Shown here: positions 1 through 9,159 of the stretch, piece by piece
Numbering within the stretch: the stretch's first letter is position 1
How the letters are laid out: each line of letters starts with the position of its first letter
Assembly: GCA_021845595.1 (NCBI GenBank)
Contig: JAJZVV010000004.1
Coordinates: forward strand, 145,418 to 209,417
DNA length: 64,000 bases
Reading direction: 5' to 3'
From: Pseudomonadota bacterium
GTDB taxonomy: Bacteria; Pseudomonadota; Alphaproteobacteria; Acetobacterales; Acetobacteraceae
The notes under the pieces: model-generated
Databases searched by the model: none
What the model saw: only the letters and a program-made list of their open reading frames with translations
What the model was told of the DNA's origin: nothing
Made by a program: the position numbers and the translations under genes

Positions 1-141
1 AAGGCGGTCGAGAAAAAGCATCAGATCAGCGAGGACGACGCCAAGGACTGGGCCGACGAGATTCAGAAACTGACGGACCAGCATATCAAGAAGGTTGATG
101 AGCTGCTGGTGGAAAAGGAAAAAGATATCCGCCAGGTCTGA
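1..141 (+). CDS. frr: Ribosome recycling factor, C-terminal end (partial)
   Basis: Only the last 46 codons are inside the window; the gene starts upstream. The peptide is highly charged and helical (KAVEKKHQISEDDAKDWADE and onward) and ends in EKDIRQV, the form expected for the last helix of ribosome recycling factor, which with EF-G splits the post-termination ribosome in the cytoplasm. It lies 25 bp before uppS in the same direction, and the order frr-uppS-cdsA-dxr-rseP-bamA is the usual one in proteobacteria, which supports the call. Because most of the protein is missing, the assignment rests on this short tail and on gene order. Confidence 0.9.
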   Translation, partial: KAVEKKHQISEDDAKDWADEIQKLTDQHIKKVDELLVEKEKDIRQV

Positions 142-166
142 GCCGTTCAGCGGGGTTGCCCAGCAC

Positions 167-928
167 ATGTCGCCTCTGATTGCCAGCGCGCCTGATCTGC
201 GGCCTCGCGCCGATTCGCCCTGCGGAACCCTGCCGGCGCACGTCGCCATCATCATGGATGGCAACGGGCGCTGGGCCGCGGCGCGTGGCCTGCCGCGCGT
301 CGCCGGGCATCGCGCCGGGGCGCAGGCGGTGCGGCGGACCATCGAGGCGGCCCTGCAGCATGGCGTGCAGTGGCTCACCCTCTACGCCTTCAGCAGCGAG
401 AACTGGCGCCGCCCCGAGGGCGAGATCACCGACCTCACCGGCCTGCTGCGCCATTATCTCCGCAACGAGGTCACCGAGCTGGCCGCCAATGGCGTGCGCC
501 TGCGGGTAATCGGCGAGCGCCGCCGCTTCGCCGCCGACATCCAGGCCGCCTTCGTCGATGCCGAGCGGCTCACCGCCGGCAATGCGCGGCTCAATGTGAC
601 GGTGGCGCTCTCCTATGGCGGGCGCAGCGAGATCGTCGCCGCCGCGCGCCGCGTCGCCGAAGCGGCGCTGGCCGGCACGCTGGACCCGGCCGCGCTCGAC
701 GAGGCCGGCTTCGCGGAGAAGCTCTTCACCGCCGGAACCCCGGACCCGGACCTCATCCTGCGCACCAGCGGCGAGCGCCGGCTGTCGAATTTCCTGCTGT
801 GGCAGGCGGCCTATGCGGAGCTGGTCTTCCTCGACGTGCTCTGGCCGGATTTCGGCGCCCAGCATTTCGCCGAGGCGCTGGCCGACTATGCACGGCGGGA
901 GCGGCGTTTTGGCGCCCGGCCCGTCTGA
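167..928 (+). CDS. uppS: Undecaprenyl diphosphate synthase (cis-prenyltransferase)
   Basis: Condenses isopentenyl diphosphate units onto farnesyl diphosphate to make the C55 lipid carrier for peptidoglycan and O-antigen synthesis. The 253-residue product has the family hallmarks: HVAIIMDGNGRWA near residue 26-38 (the Asp binds the diphosphate-Mg), GHRAG just after, the FSSENW block, and the C-terminal DLILRTSGERRLSNFLLWQ block with its conserved Arg residues. An in-frame ATG exists further upstream at 95, but it would run through the end of frr and add a peptide unlike the family, so the ATG at 167 is preferred. Downstream cdsA overlaps its 3' end. The length is normal. Confidence 0.95.
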   Translation: MSPLIASAPDLRPRADSPCGTLPAHVAIIMDGNGRWAAARGLPRVAGHRAGAQAVRRTIEAALQHGVQWLTLYAFSSENWRRPEGEITDLTGLLRHYLRNEVTELAANGVRLRVIGERRRFAADIQAAFVDAERLTAGNARLNVTVALSYGGRSEIVAAARRVAEAALAGTLDPAALDEAGFAEKLFTAGTPDPDLILRTSGERRLSNFLLWQAAYAELVFLDVLWPDFGAQHFAEALADYARRERRFGARPV

Positions 929-1781
929 ATCCCCGAGCGGCGCGAGGCCGGCAACGCCAGAACTCGGGTTGCGCCTGCTCTCTGCGGCCATTCTCGGCCC
1001 CACGGCCCTGCTCTGCCTGTGGTTCGGCGCCGCCCCCTGGATTCTGCTCATCGGCCTCGGCGCCGTCGGGCTGGGCGCCGAGTGGGCCGCCCTCGCGGGC
1101 CAGCGCCCGGCCAGCGCGGCAGCGGTGGCGCTGATGGGCGGGTTGGCCCTGGCCACGCTCGAGGGCGCGGTGGAGCATCCGGGGCTGGCGTTCGGGCTGC
1201 TCGGCTCTGGGGGGGCGCTGGCCTGGTGGTTCGCACGGCCGGGCGCCCACGCGCTGCGGCTGGCCGCCGGCGCGTTCTATATCGGGCTGGCGATGCTGGC
1301 CCTGCTCTGGCTGCGCAGCGATCAGAGCGCCGCGGGGTTGATCGGGCGGGCGAACACGCTGTTCGTGGTGCTGCTGGTCTGGGCCAGCGACAGCGGCGCC
1401 TATGCGGCCGGCCGCCTGATCGGCGGGCCTAAGCTGGCGCCCGCGATCTCGCCGGGGAAGACCTGGGCCGGGGCGCTCGGCGGGCTGGCCGCCGCCTGTC
1501 TGTTCGGGCTCGCCTTTGCTGCCCTGGCGCGGACCGCGCTGCCGGACGCGAGCGCCTCCGTGCCACGCGCGGCGCTGATCGCGGGTGGGCTCGGGGTCGT
1601 GGCCCAGGCCGGCGATCTTCTCGAAAGTGCCATCAAGCGCCATGTCGGGGTGAAGGATTCGGGCTGGCTGATCCCCGGCCATGGCGGTCTGCTCGATCGG
1701 CTGGACGCGCTGCTGGCGGCGGCGCCGGTGGCCGCCTTGCTGTCACTCTGGACCGGCCGGGGAGCCTTGCTGTGGAGTTGA
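888..1781 (+). CDS. cdsA: Phosphatidate cytidylyltransferase (CDP-diglyceride synthase)
   Basis: Makes CDP-diacylglycerol from CTP and phosphatidate in the inner membrane, the branch point of phospholipid synthesis. The protein is almost entirely hydrophobic, with about seven to eight membrane segments, and carries the family signature near the C-terminus: PGKTWAG, then SAIKRHVGVKDSG and GHGGLLDRLDALL. The start is uncertain. ATG 888 overlaps uppS by 41 bp and has a weak, distant GAGG; TTG 909 has a better-placed GGGAG and gives a product seven residues shorter. The stop overlaps the dxr start by 10 bp, suggesting translational coupling. Confidence 0.92.
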   Translation: MHGGSGVLAPGPSESPSGARPATPELGLRLLSAAILGPTALLCLWFGAAPWILLIGLGAVGLGAEWAALAGQRPASAAAVALMGGLALATLEGAVEHPGLAFGLLGSGGALAWWFARPGAHALRLAAGAFYIGLAMLALLWLRSDQSAAGLIGRANTLFVVLLVWASDSGAYAAGRLIGGPKLAPAISPGKTWAGALGGLAAACLFGLAFAALARTALPDASASVPRAALIAGGLGVVAQAGDLLESAIKRHVGVKDSGWLIPGHGGLLDRLDALLAAAPVAALLSLWTGRGALLWS

Positions 1782-2929
1782 GAAGCGTCACCGTGCTGGG
1801 CAGTACCGGCAGCGTCGGCACCCAGACCGTGTCCCTGCTGCACGCGCCGGACCGTTTTCGCGTCCGGGCCCTGGTGGGGGGGCGCAACGCCGCGTTGCTC
1901 GCCGAGCAGGCGCGCGCTCTGCGCGCCGAGCTGGCCGTGGTCAACGACAAAGATGCCTATCCCACGCTGCGGGACGCGCTCGCGGGCAGCGGCATCGCCT
2001 GCGCCGCCGGCCCCGAGGCGGTGGTGGACGCGGCGGCGATGGACGCGGACTGGACCATGGCCGCCATCACCGGGGCGGCCGGGCTGCCGGCGACGCTGGC
2101 CGCGATCCGCCGCGGCCGCGCCGTCGCCCTGGCCAACAAGGAGGCGCTCGTCTCCGCCGGGGACGTGATGCTGCGCGCCGTGCAGGCGGCCGGCGCCCAA
2201 CTGCTGCCGGTCGACTCCGAGCACAATGCGATCTTCCAGTCGCTCGCCGACGGCAATCGCGCGGCCGTCGAGCGCATCGTACTCACCGCCTCCGGCGGTC
2301 CGTTCCGCAGCGCGAGCCTCGAGGACATGGCAGCGGCCACGCCGGAGGCGGCACTGCGCCATCCGGTCTGGTCGATGGGCGCCAAGATCAGCATCGATTC
2401 GGCAACGCTGATGAACAAGGGGCTGGAACTGATCGAGGCGGTGCGCCTGTTCGCGCTCGCCCCGGAGCAGGTGGACATCCTGGTCCATCCGCAATCGGTG
2501 ATCCACGGCATGGTCTGCTACCGCGACGGCAGCGTGCTGGCCCAGCTCGGCTCACCGGACATGCGTGTGCCGATCGCCCATACCCTCGCCTGGCCGGAGC
2601 GTATGGCGACGCCGGCACCCCGGCTGGATCTCGCGCAGCTCGGCCGGCTGGAATTCGCGCCGCCCGATCCGGTGCGCTTTCCCGCCTTGCGTCTGGCCCG
2701 CGAGGCCTTGCAGGCCGGCGGCGGCGGCCCCACCATCCTGAGCGCGGCCAACGAGGTCGCGGTCGAGGCCTTTCTTGCCCGGCGCATCGGCTTTCTGGAC
2801 ATCGCCGCGACCGCCGAACGGGTGCTGACGCGGCTCGGCGCCCCGCCGCTGGACGATCTGGACACGGTGATCGCACTCGACCAGGCCGCGCGGCGCGCCG
2901 CCGCGCAGATCATCGCCCGCGCCGCCTGA
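1772..2929 (+). CDS. dxr: 1-deoxy-D-xylulose-5-phosphate reductoisomerase
   Basis: Catalyses the committed MEP-pathway step, NADPH-dependent rearrangement of DXP to 2-C-methylerythritol 4-phosphate, supplying isoprenoid units to uppS upstream. The 385-residue protein starts with the nucleotide-binding motif VTVLGSTGSVGTQT, has ALANKEALV, the metal-site segment LLPVDSEHNAIFQ, the mobile-loop region ASGGPFR, and SMGAKISIDSATLMNKGLE. The start is GTG at 1772, inside the last codons of cdsA. All key motifs are intact and the length is normal for the family. Confidence 0.96.
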   Translation: MELRSVTVLGSTGSVGTQTVSLLHAPDRFRVRALVGGRNAALLAEQARALRAELAVVNDKDAYPTLRDALAGSGIACAAGPEAVVDAAAMDADWTMAAITGAAGLPATLAAIRRGRAVALANKEALVSAGDVMLRAVQAAGAQLLPVDSEHNAIFQSLADGNRAAVERIVLTASGGPFRSASLEDMAAATPEAALRHPVWSMGAKISIDSATLMNKGLELIEAVRLFALAPEQVDILVHPQSVIHGMVCYRDGSVLAQLGSPDMRVPIAHTLAWPERMATPAPRLDLAQLGRLEFAPPDPVRFPALRLAREALQAGGGGPTILSAANEVAVEAFLARRIGFLDIAATAERVLTRLGAPPLDDLDTVIALDQAARRAAAQIIARAA

Positions 2930-2959
2930 TACGCGCTGCCACCCAAGGGATCGGAGACC

Positions 2960-4075
2960 ATGCTGCTGCATTTCCCGGACGCCGCCCGCACCGCGATCGC
3001 CTTTGCCATCGTGCTCGGGGTTCTGGTGTTCGTGCACGAACTCGGTCACTACCTCGCCGCCCGCTGGCGTGGGGTGCATGTCGAGACCTTCGCCATCGGG
3101 TTCGGCCATCCGCTGGCGCGCTGGACCGACCGGCGTGGCACGGTCTGGAAGCTCGGCTGGCTGCCGCTCGGCGGCTTCGTCAAGCTGCACGGCCAGGGGC
3201 TCGCCGGCGGAACCGAAGCGACCGCGAGCGACGAGCCGCTGCAGGCCGGCCGCACCTTCCACGACAAGCCGGTGCTGTCGCGCGCCATCGTTGTCGCCGC
3301 CGGGCCGGTGGCAAACTTCCTGCTCGCCATCGTGCTGTTCGCCGCCCTCTTCGCCACCGCCGGGCGCCCGGTCGCATTGCCGGTGGTCGGTGAAGTGGCA
3401 CCCAACTCGGCCGCCGCGCGCGGCGGTCTCGCCCCGGGGGACCGCATCCTCGCCATCAACGGCACCGAAATCAGCCGGTTCCAGGACATCCAGCGCATCG
3501 TCCAGGCCCGCCCCGATACCGTGCTGGCGCTGAGCGTGCAGCGCGGCGGCAAGGAGATTCCGCTGGCGGTGACGACCGGCAGCCGCGAGCAGAACGGCAG
3601 CCGCATCGGCCTGCTCGGCATCACCGGCGGCGCCGCCGTTCTCGAGCGCCTGTCGCCGCCCGCAGCCCTCGCGGCAGGCGCGGAGGAGACTTGGCAGATC
3701 GCCCGGGACACCGCGGTCAGTCTCTGGCAGATGCTGCGCGGCCAACGCGGCGCGGACGATCTCGGCGGGCCGCTGCGCATTGCCGAGCTGTCGGGCCAGG
3801 TCGCACGCCTGGGCGTTTCCAGCCTCGTGTCGTTCATCGCCCTTCTCTCGGTCAATCTCGGGCTGATCAACCTCTTCCCGGTTCCGGTCCTGGACGGCGG
3901 GCATCTCCTGTTCTATCTGGCCGAGGTCTTGCTGGGCCGGCCGATTCCGGCGCGCGCACAGGAAATCGGGTTGCGCGCCGGATTTGCCGTCCTGGTCGGG
4001 GTGTTCGTGTTTGCAACGTGGAACGATCTCAGCCATTTCGGGCTGTTCCGCTGGATCGCTGGATTGATCGGGTAA
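2960..4075 (+). CDS. rseP: Site-2 intramembrane zinc metalloprotease RseP
   Basis: Cleaves transmembrane anti-sigma factors (and leftover signal peptides) within the inner membrane. The 371-residue product has the zinc motif HELGH at residues 26-30 in the first membrane helix, a central PDZ domain (about residues 120-205, with GLAPGDRILAINGTEI), and the second catalytic motif NLFPVPVLDGGHL near residue 305, giving the third zinc ligand. One PDZ domain is seen, as in many alphaproteobacteria, against two in E. coli. ATG 2960 follows GGATCGGAGACC, a good ribosome site. It sits between dxr and bamA as in most proteobacteria. Confidence 0.95.
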   Translation: MLLHFPDAARTAIAFAIVLGVLVFVHELGHYLAARWRGVHVETFAIGFGHPLARWTDRRGTVWKLGWLPLGGFVKLHGQGLAGGTEATASDEPLQAGRTFHDKPVLSRAIVVAAGPVANFLLAIVLFAALFATAGRPVALPVVGEVAPNSAAARGGLAPGDRILAINGTEISRFQDIQRIVQARPDTVLALSVQRGGKEIPLAVTTGSREQNGSRIGLLGITGGAAVLERLSPPAALAAGAEETWQIARDTAVSLWQMLRGQRGADDLGGPLRIAELSGQVARLGVSSLVSFIALLSVNLGLINLFPVPVLDGGHLLFYLAEVLLGRPIPARAQEIGLRAGFAVLVGVFVFATWNDLSHFGLFRWIAGLIG

Positions 4076-4156
4076 CCGACCGATCGGGTGATCTGCTGAT
4101 CGGAAGCCGAACGGGCTCAGGCTGCGGGCCGGCAGGGTCGAGGTGGGAGAAGGGCT

Positions 4157-6604
4157 TTGGCGCGTCTGCGTGGTGCGATGATCGGGCTGGCCTGCCTGGT
4201 CGCGGTGGCGGAGGTGGCGTCGGGCCAGCAGCCCGGCCCCGAGCCGTCCGGGCCGCCTAATCTCGGGCCGGAGCCGGCGCCAGCCCCCGCGCCCCCGCCC
4301 CCGCCCCCCGCAGCAGCGTCGCCAGCGGCGGCGCCGGCGCCGGCCAAGGCCGCCCCGGCGCGCGCGCCGGAACGTGCCGCGCCGGTCAATCCTGCCGATC
4401 TCATCGATTCGGTCCGCGTCGAAGGCAACAAACGGATCGAGGCCGGAACGATCGAGTCCTACATGCTGCTGCGTCCGGGCGATGCGTTCAGCGAGGGGCT
4501 GATGGACCGCAGCCTGAAGGCGCTCTACGCCACCGGGCTGTTCTCCGACGTATCGCTCAAACGCGACGGCCAGGCCCTGCTGGTGCATGTGAGCGAGAAC
4601 CCGATCGTCGATCGCGTCGCCTTCGAGGGCAACAGCGAGATTTCCGACGACGATCTGGCCAAGGAAACGCAGCTGCGTGCCCGTGCCGTCTACACCGCCG
4701 CGCAGGCCGAGACCGACCGTCAGCATCTGCTCGATGTCTACGCCCATCACGGCTATTTCGGCGCGACCATCACGCCCAAGGTGATCCGCCTCGCCGACAA
4801 CCGCGTCAATGTGGTGTTCAACATCAAGGAGGGCGAACACACCCTCATCAGCCGCATCACCTTCGTCGGCAACCACGTGTTCAGCGAGGGCGCACTGCGC
4901 GACGTGATCACCAGCCGGCAGGAAGTGTGGTGGAATTTCCTCACCAGCAGCGACAGCTACGATCCCGCGCGCGTCGCCTACGACCGCGAGCAGCTGCGCC
5001 GGTTCTACCTGCGCAATGGCTATGCCGACTTCAAGGTGATCTCCGCCAACGCCGAGCTGTCACCCGACCGGCGATCGTTCTTCCTCACCTTCACGCTCTC
5101 CGAGGGCGAGCGCTACCGCGTCGGAAACGTCACGATCGATTCCGAGATCCGCTCGCTCGATGGCAAGCTGCTGCGCGACAGCGTCAAGATACGATCGGGC
5201 GACGTCTACAATGGCGACCTCATCGAGAGTTCGATCGAGGCGATCAAGAAGGACGCGATGAATCGCGGCATCACGTTCGTCGACGTCAAGCCGGAGATAA
5301 AGCGCAATACCGAGAAGAAGCTCATCGACCTGCGCTTCGTCGTCGCGCACGGGCCGCGCGTCTATGTCGAGCGGATCGACATCACTGGCAACACGCGCAC
5401 GCAGGACCGTGTCGTGCGGCGTCAATTCTCCTTCGCCGAGGGCGATCCGCTCAATCAGGATCAGATCAAGAGCACCAAGCAGGCGCTCCAGGATCTCGGC
5501 TATTTCGGCAAGGTGGACATCACCACCACCCCCGGCTCGGCGCCCGACCGCTCGGTGGTGAACGCGGTCGTCGAGGACAAGGCGACGGGCCAGTTCCAGC
5601 TCGGCGGCGGCTACTCGACGGATATCGGTCCGCTGCTCAACCTCGGCCTGACCGAGAAGAACATCCTCGGCAGCGGCAACGATGCCGGCATCACCGGTGT
5701 GATCGCGCTTTACGAGACGTCCGTGGACCTGAACTTCACCAACCCGTACCTGTTCGACCGCAACCTGGTCTCGAGCAGCGACATCTTCTATTCGAACCTG
5801 AACGACTATTTCATCGCCGCCTTCAACGAACGCCGCGTCGGGTTCAGCGAAACTGTCGGCTATCAGATTTCCGACCATCTGCGCCAGTCCTGGAGCTACC
5901 AGCTCGCCGAGCGGCAGATCTACAATGTCGCGAATTACGCGAGCTTCTACATTCAGAGCCAGCAATTCGTTTCGAGCCTGTCGCAGATCGGCCAGGTGAT
6001 CACGCTCGACTATCGCGACAGCGCGACGAATCCGCACACCGGGTTCGTCACCCGTCTCGGCACCGACTATGCCGGGCTCGGCGGCAACGCCAATTTCGAG
6101 CGCTTCTCGCTCGATGGCCAGTATCTGATCCCGCTCGACCGCCTCACCGGCAACGGCGACTGGGGCATCGCCATCTCGGGCAGCGGCGCCTATCTGGCGC
6201 ACAGCGGCCAGTCCTACATCGTCGACCGGTTCTTCCTTGGCGGCTATAATCTGCGCGGCTTTCTCGATGGCGGCGTCGGCCCGCACGATCCGTTCACCGG
6301 CGACAGCCTCGGCGGCGATCTGATGTGGACGCAATCGACCGAACTGCGCTTCCCGCTGCCGGTGCCGCCGGATCTCGGCGTTTCGGGGCGCGTGTTCGCC
6401 GATCTCGGCAGTTTGCAGGGCCTGAGGGAGATACCCGGGCATCAGCTCTACGCCAACGACGGCTCGATCCGCGTCGGCGCCGGCTTCGGCATCACCTGGA
6501 ACAGCCCGTTCGGCCTGATCAACCTGGACATCGCCGACCCGATCGTCAAAAGGAACTACGATCAGACCGAGATTTTCCGCATCGGCTTTGGCACGAGGTT
6601 CTAA
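4157..6604 (+). CDS. bamA: Outer-membrane protein assembly factor BamA (Omp85)
   Basis: Central component of the BAM complex, which folds beta-barrel proteins into the outer membrane. The 815-residue product has a signal peptide (cut near residue 25), then an unusual Pro/Ala-rich stretch of about 50 residues (27-75), five POTRA repeats (beginning DSVRVEGNKRIEAGTI, then VAFEGNSEI, ITFVGNHVF and so on) and a C-terminal beta barrel that includes VRGF-like NLRGF and closes with FRIGFGTRF, ending in the expected aromatic residue. The start TTG at 4157 has GGGAGAAGG just before it; ATG 4178 is an alternative. skp follows directly. Confidence 0.95.
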   Translation: MARLRGAMIGLACLVAVAEVASGQQPGPEPSGPPNLGPEPAPAPAPPPPPPAAASPAAAPAPAKAAPARAPERAAPVNPADLIDSVRVEGNKRIEAGTIESYMLLRPGDAFSEGLMDRSLKALYATGLFSDVSLKRDGQALLVHVSENPIVDRVAFEGNSEISDDDLAKETQLRARAVYTAAQAETDRQHLLDVYAHHGYFGATITPKVIRLADNRVNVVFNIKEGEHTLISRITFVGNHVFSEGALRDVITSRQEVWWNFLTSSDSYDPARVAYDREQLRRFYLRNGYADFKVISANAELSPDRRSFFLTFTLSEGERYRVGNVTIDSEIRSLDGKLLRDSVKIRSGDVYNGDLIESSIEAIKKDAMNRGITFVDVKPEIKRNTEKKLIDLRFVVAHGPRVYVERIDITGNTRTQDRVVRRQFSFAEGDPLNQDQIKSTKQALQDLGYFGKVDITTTPGSAPDRSVVNAVVEDKATGQFQLGGGYSTDIGPLLNLGLTEKNILGSGNDAGITGVIALYETSVDLNFTNPYLFDRNLVSSSDIFYSNLNDYFIAAFNERRVGFSETVGYQISDHLRQSWSYQLAERQIYNVANYASFYIQSQQFVSSLSQIGQVITLDYRDSATNPHTGFVTRLGTDYAGLGGNANFERFSLDGQYLIPLDRLTGNGDWGIAISGSGAYLAHSGQSYIVDRFFLGGYNLRGFLDGGVGPHDPFTGDSLGGDLMWTQSTELRFPLPVPPDLGVSGRVFADLGSLQGLREIPGHQLYANDGSIRVGAGFGITWNSPFGLINLDIADPIVKRNYDQTEIFRIGFGTRF

Positions 6605-7519
6605 GTGCGCATTTTCCCGCCTTCCGTCCGCCTTCCCGCCCTGTTGGGCTTGACCCTGCTCGCGGCCTCCCCGGCCCTGGCCGAGGACTGGTTCATGCCC
6701 GGCCAGGGTCAGCAACCGGCGCCGACGGCGCCGCACGCGGCCAAGCCGATAGGCCCGGCAGCCCCCGCCGGCGCGCCGGCGCTCCCCACCGGCCAGGCTC
6801 CCGGGGCGGCCGTCGGTGCGGCGGCGGGCGCGGAAGCGGCCCAGCAGCCGCCACCGCAAGTGCCGCTACCGCCACCACCCACCTTGCCGCCGATGGCCAA
6901 GGTGGCACCCCCGCCCACCGTGGTGGTCGGCGTGCTCGCGGTACCGGATGTCATGCGCAGCTCCACCGCGGCGCAGGAAATCGAGCGGGTCTTCGGCCAG
7001 CGCCGGGACAAGCTCAATCAGGACGCGCAGAAGGAACAGGCGGCCTGGCGCGACATGCAGGAGTCGCTGGTCAACGAGCGCGCGAAGCTGAGCCCCGAGC
7101 AGATCCGCACGCGTGAGCGCCAGCTGCAGGAACGCATCACCACCGCACAGCGCACCTTCCGTGAGCGCGGCAAGATCATCCAGGATGGCGCCCAGTATTC
7201 GCTGGCGCAGATCGAACGGACCCTCGTTCTCGTGATCCGCCAGGTCGCCGAGGCGCATGGCATGAACCTGGTGCTGCACCGCGCGCAGGTCGCGCTCAAT
7301 ATCAACGAGCTCGATATCACGGCCGACGTCACGAAGCAGATCAACGCCGCTCTGCCCAAGGTCGTGATTCCGCCCGATGGGCAGGAGCCGACCGCCGAAT
7401 TGTCTAAGCAGGCCGCCGAGAAGGCCGCGGCTGCGGCGCCGCCGGCGGCGAACCCGGAGCCCAAGCCAGCGCCGGCGCCAGCGCCTGCCCCCGACGCCGC
7501 GGCGAAACCGAAGCCCTGA
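6605..7519 (+). CDS. skp: Periplasmic chaperone Skp/OmpH with Pro/Ala-rich extensions
   Basis: Holdase that carries unfolded outer-membrane proteins across the periplasm to BamA. The GTG start at 6605 directly abuts the bamA stop. The protein has a clear signal peptide (about residues 1-27, ending SPALA), a low-complexity Pro/Ala/Gly region to about residue 100, the OmpH domain (about 103-245: VVVGVLAVPDVMRSS, then a long heptad-like arm rich in Gln, Glu and Arg, then LVLVIRQVAEAHGMNLVL), and another Ala/Pro-rich tail. At 304 residues it is much longer than the usual 160-200; the excess is all low complexity. Position in bamA-skp-lpxD is conserved. Confidence 0.85.
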   Translation: MRIFPPSVRLPALLGLTLLAASPALAEDWFMPGQGQQPAPTAPHAAKPIGPAAPAGAPALPTGQAPGAAVGAAAGAEAAQQPPPQVPLPPPPTLPPMAKVAPPPTVVVGVLAVPDVMRSSTAAQEIERVFGQRRDKLNQDAQKEQAAWRDMQESLVNERAKLSPEQIRTRERQLQERITTAQRTFRERGKIIQDGAQYSLAQIERTLVLVIRQVAEAHGMNLVLHRAQVALNINELDITADVTKQINAALPKVVIPPDGQEPTAELSKQAAEKAAAAAPPAANPEPKPAPAPAPAPDAAAKPKP

Positions 7520-7527
7520 TCGGGACG

Positions 7528-8619
7528 ATGGCGGTCGAGCCTATCGCCGGGGATTCCCGGTTCTTCGCCCGCACCGGGCCGCACCGCCTCGCCGCGCTGG
7601 CGGCGGCGGCGGGCGCGACCCTGGCGGAGGACGCGCCCGCCGCCGCCGAATTCGAGTCCGTCGCCCCGTTGCAAAGGGCCGGACCGCGTTCGGTGAGCTT
7701 TCTCGACAATCGGCGCTACGCGCCGCTGCTGGAGACGACGCGGGCGGGCGCTGTCATCATCCATCCCGAGCTCGCGTCTCGCGTGCCGGCCGGCTGCGCG
7801 CCGATTCTGACGAAGGAGCCATATGCCGCGTGGGCGCGGGTCGCGGCCCTGTTCCACCCGCCGCCGCCGCTGCGCCCCGGGCGCCATCCGAGCGCGGTGA
7901 TCGATCCCGCCGCCGGGATCGACCCGACCGCCGAGATCGGGCCGCTCGTCGTCGTCGGCGCCGGCGCCGAGATCGGGCCGCGCTGCCGGATCGGTCCAGG
8001 CGCGGTGATCGGGGACGGCGTCGTGATCGGGCCCGACAGCCGGATCGGCGCGCTGGTCAGCATCAGCCATGCCCTGATCGGCGCCCGGGTGTTCCTCTAT
8101 CCCGGGGCGCGCATCGGCCAGGACGGCTTCGGGTTCGCCGTCACGGAAACGGGCTTCCTCACCGTCCCGCAGCTTGGCCGGGTGATCATCGAGGACGATG
8201 TCGAGATCGGCGCCAACACGACGATCGACCGTGGCTCGGCACAGGACACCGTGATCGGCGCGGGATCCCGCCTCGACAACCTGGTACAGATCGGGCACAA
8301 CGTCCGCGTCGGTCGGAACTGCATACTCGTGGCCCAGGCTGGCATTTCAGGGTCCACAGAACTCGGGGACTTCGTCGTTGCCGGCGGTCAGGCGGGGCTG
8401 ACCGGCCATCTGCGGATCGGTCGAAAGGCTCGCATCGGGGCGCAGGCGGGGGTGATGTCCGATGTTGCGGAGGGGGCGGATGTCGTCGGCAGTCCGGCGC
8501 AGCCCATCCGGGAGTTTTTCCGCCAGGTCGCGGCGCTGCGGAAGCTGGCGCGGCCAGCCGCGCGCGGCAGAAGCGAGGGGCCGAATGACGCCGCCGGTGG
8601 CACCAACGACCAAGACTGA
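7528..8619 (+). CDS. lpxD: UDP-3-O-acylglucosamine N-acyltransferase
   Basis: Third lipid A enzyme: transfers a 3-hydroxyacyl chain from ACP to the 2-amino group of UDP-3-O-acylglucosamine. The 363-residue protein has an N-terminal uridine-binding domain (with VSFLDNRRY), then a left-handed beta helix of hexapeptide repeats from about residue 118 (IDPTAEIGP, RIGPGAVIGDGVVIG), the conserved YPGARIGQDGFGF block, and the catalytic His in LVQIGHN at residue 257. A C-terminal helical end (REFFRQVAALRKL) is present. It starts 8 bp after skp and is followed 6 bp later by fabZ. Confidence 0.95.
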   Translation: MAVEPIAGDSRFFARTGPHRLAALAAAAGATLAEDAPAAAEFESVAPLQRAGPRSVSFLDNRRYAPLLETTRAGAVIIHPELASRVPAGCAPILTKEPYAAWARVAALFHPPPPLRPGRHPSAVIDPAAGIDPTAEIGPLVVVGAGAEIGPRCRIGPGAVIGDGVVIGPDSRIGALVSISHALIGARVFLYPGARIGQDGFGFAVTETGFLTVPQLGRVIIEDDVEIGANTTIDRGSAQDTVIGAGSRLDNLVQIGHNVRVGRNCILVAQAGISGSTELGDFVVAGGQAGLTGHLRIGRKARIGAQAGVMSDVAEGADVVGSPAQPIREFFRQVAALRKLARPAARGRSEGPNDAAGGTNDQD

Positions 8620-8625
8620 GCCTCG

Positions 8626-9159
8626 ATGGACGCAATGACACACGGAAATACCGGGACCACCGAGACAAGCGGGACGATCGACAAGCCGCGGCCCGACGCG
8701 GCGGAAGTTTCCGGGACGGCGGACATCGCGCGCATCATGCAGGCGATCCCCCATCGCTACCCGTTTCTGCTGATCGACCGGGTCGTGGAACTCGTCGCCA
8801 ACGTGTCGGCGGTCGGGGTCAAGAACGTCTCGGTGAACGAGGCTTTCTTCCAGGGCCATTTCCCCGGCCATCCGGTGATGCCCGGGGTTCTCATCATCGA
8901 GAGCATGGCGCAGACCGCGGCAGTCCTGGTGGTCGAGACGCTCGGCCCGGACGCGGCCGGCAAATTGGTGTATTTCATGTCGGTCGAGGGCGCCAAGTTC
9001 CGCCGCCCGGTGGTGCCGGGAGATCAGGTCCGGGTCCACGTCCAGAAGCAGCGCAACCGCGGCAATGTCTGGAAATTCCACGCGGTCGCGAGGGTCGACG
9101 GGGTTGCGGTGGCGGAAGCGACCTATTCCGCGATGATCATGGACCAACGGGGATCGTGA
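8626..9159 (+). CDS. fabZ: 3-hydroxyacyl-[ACP] dehydratase FabZ
   Basis: Dehydrates 3-hydroxyacyl-ACP in fatty acid elongation, and so competes with LpxA and LpxD for the same acyl-ACP. The 177-residue product has a hotdog fold with IPHRYPFLLIDRV (His43) and the catalytic pair in GHFPGHPVMPGVLIIE: His78 and Glu92, with the family's 14-residue spacing. It carries about 34 extra N-terminal residues (Thr/Gly-rich) compared with typical FabZ; the internal ATG at about 8737 would remove them, so the start is not certain. The stop overlaps the lpxA start (GTGA). Confidence 0.94.
   Translation: MDAMTHGNTGTTETSGTIDKPRPDAAEVSGTADIARIMQAIPHRYPFLLIDRVVELVANVSAVGVKNVSVNEAFFQGHFPGHPVMPGVLIIESMAQTAAVLVVETLGPDAAGKLVYFMSVEGAKFRRPVVPGDQVRVHVQKQRNRGNVWKFHAVARVDGVAVAEATYSAMIMDQRGS

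Noticed and set aside
2552..4876. Long open frame opposite dxr, rseP and bamA (774 codons, minus strand)
   Set aside because: It runs antisense to three clear genes, has a composition rich in Gly, Arg and Gln, and shows no domain. Such frames are common at this GC content.
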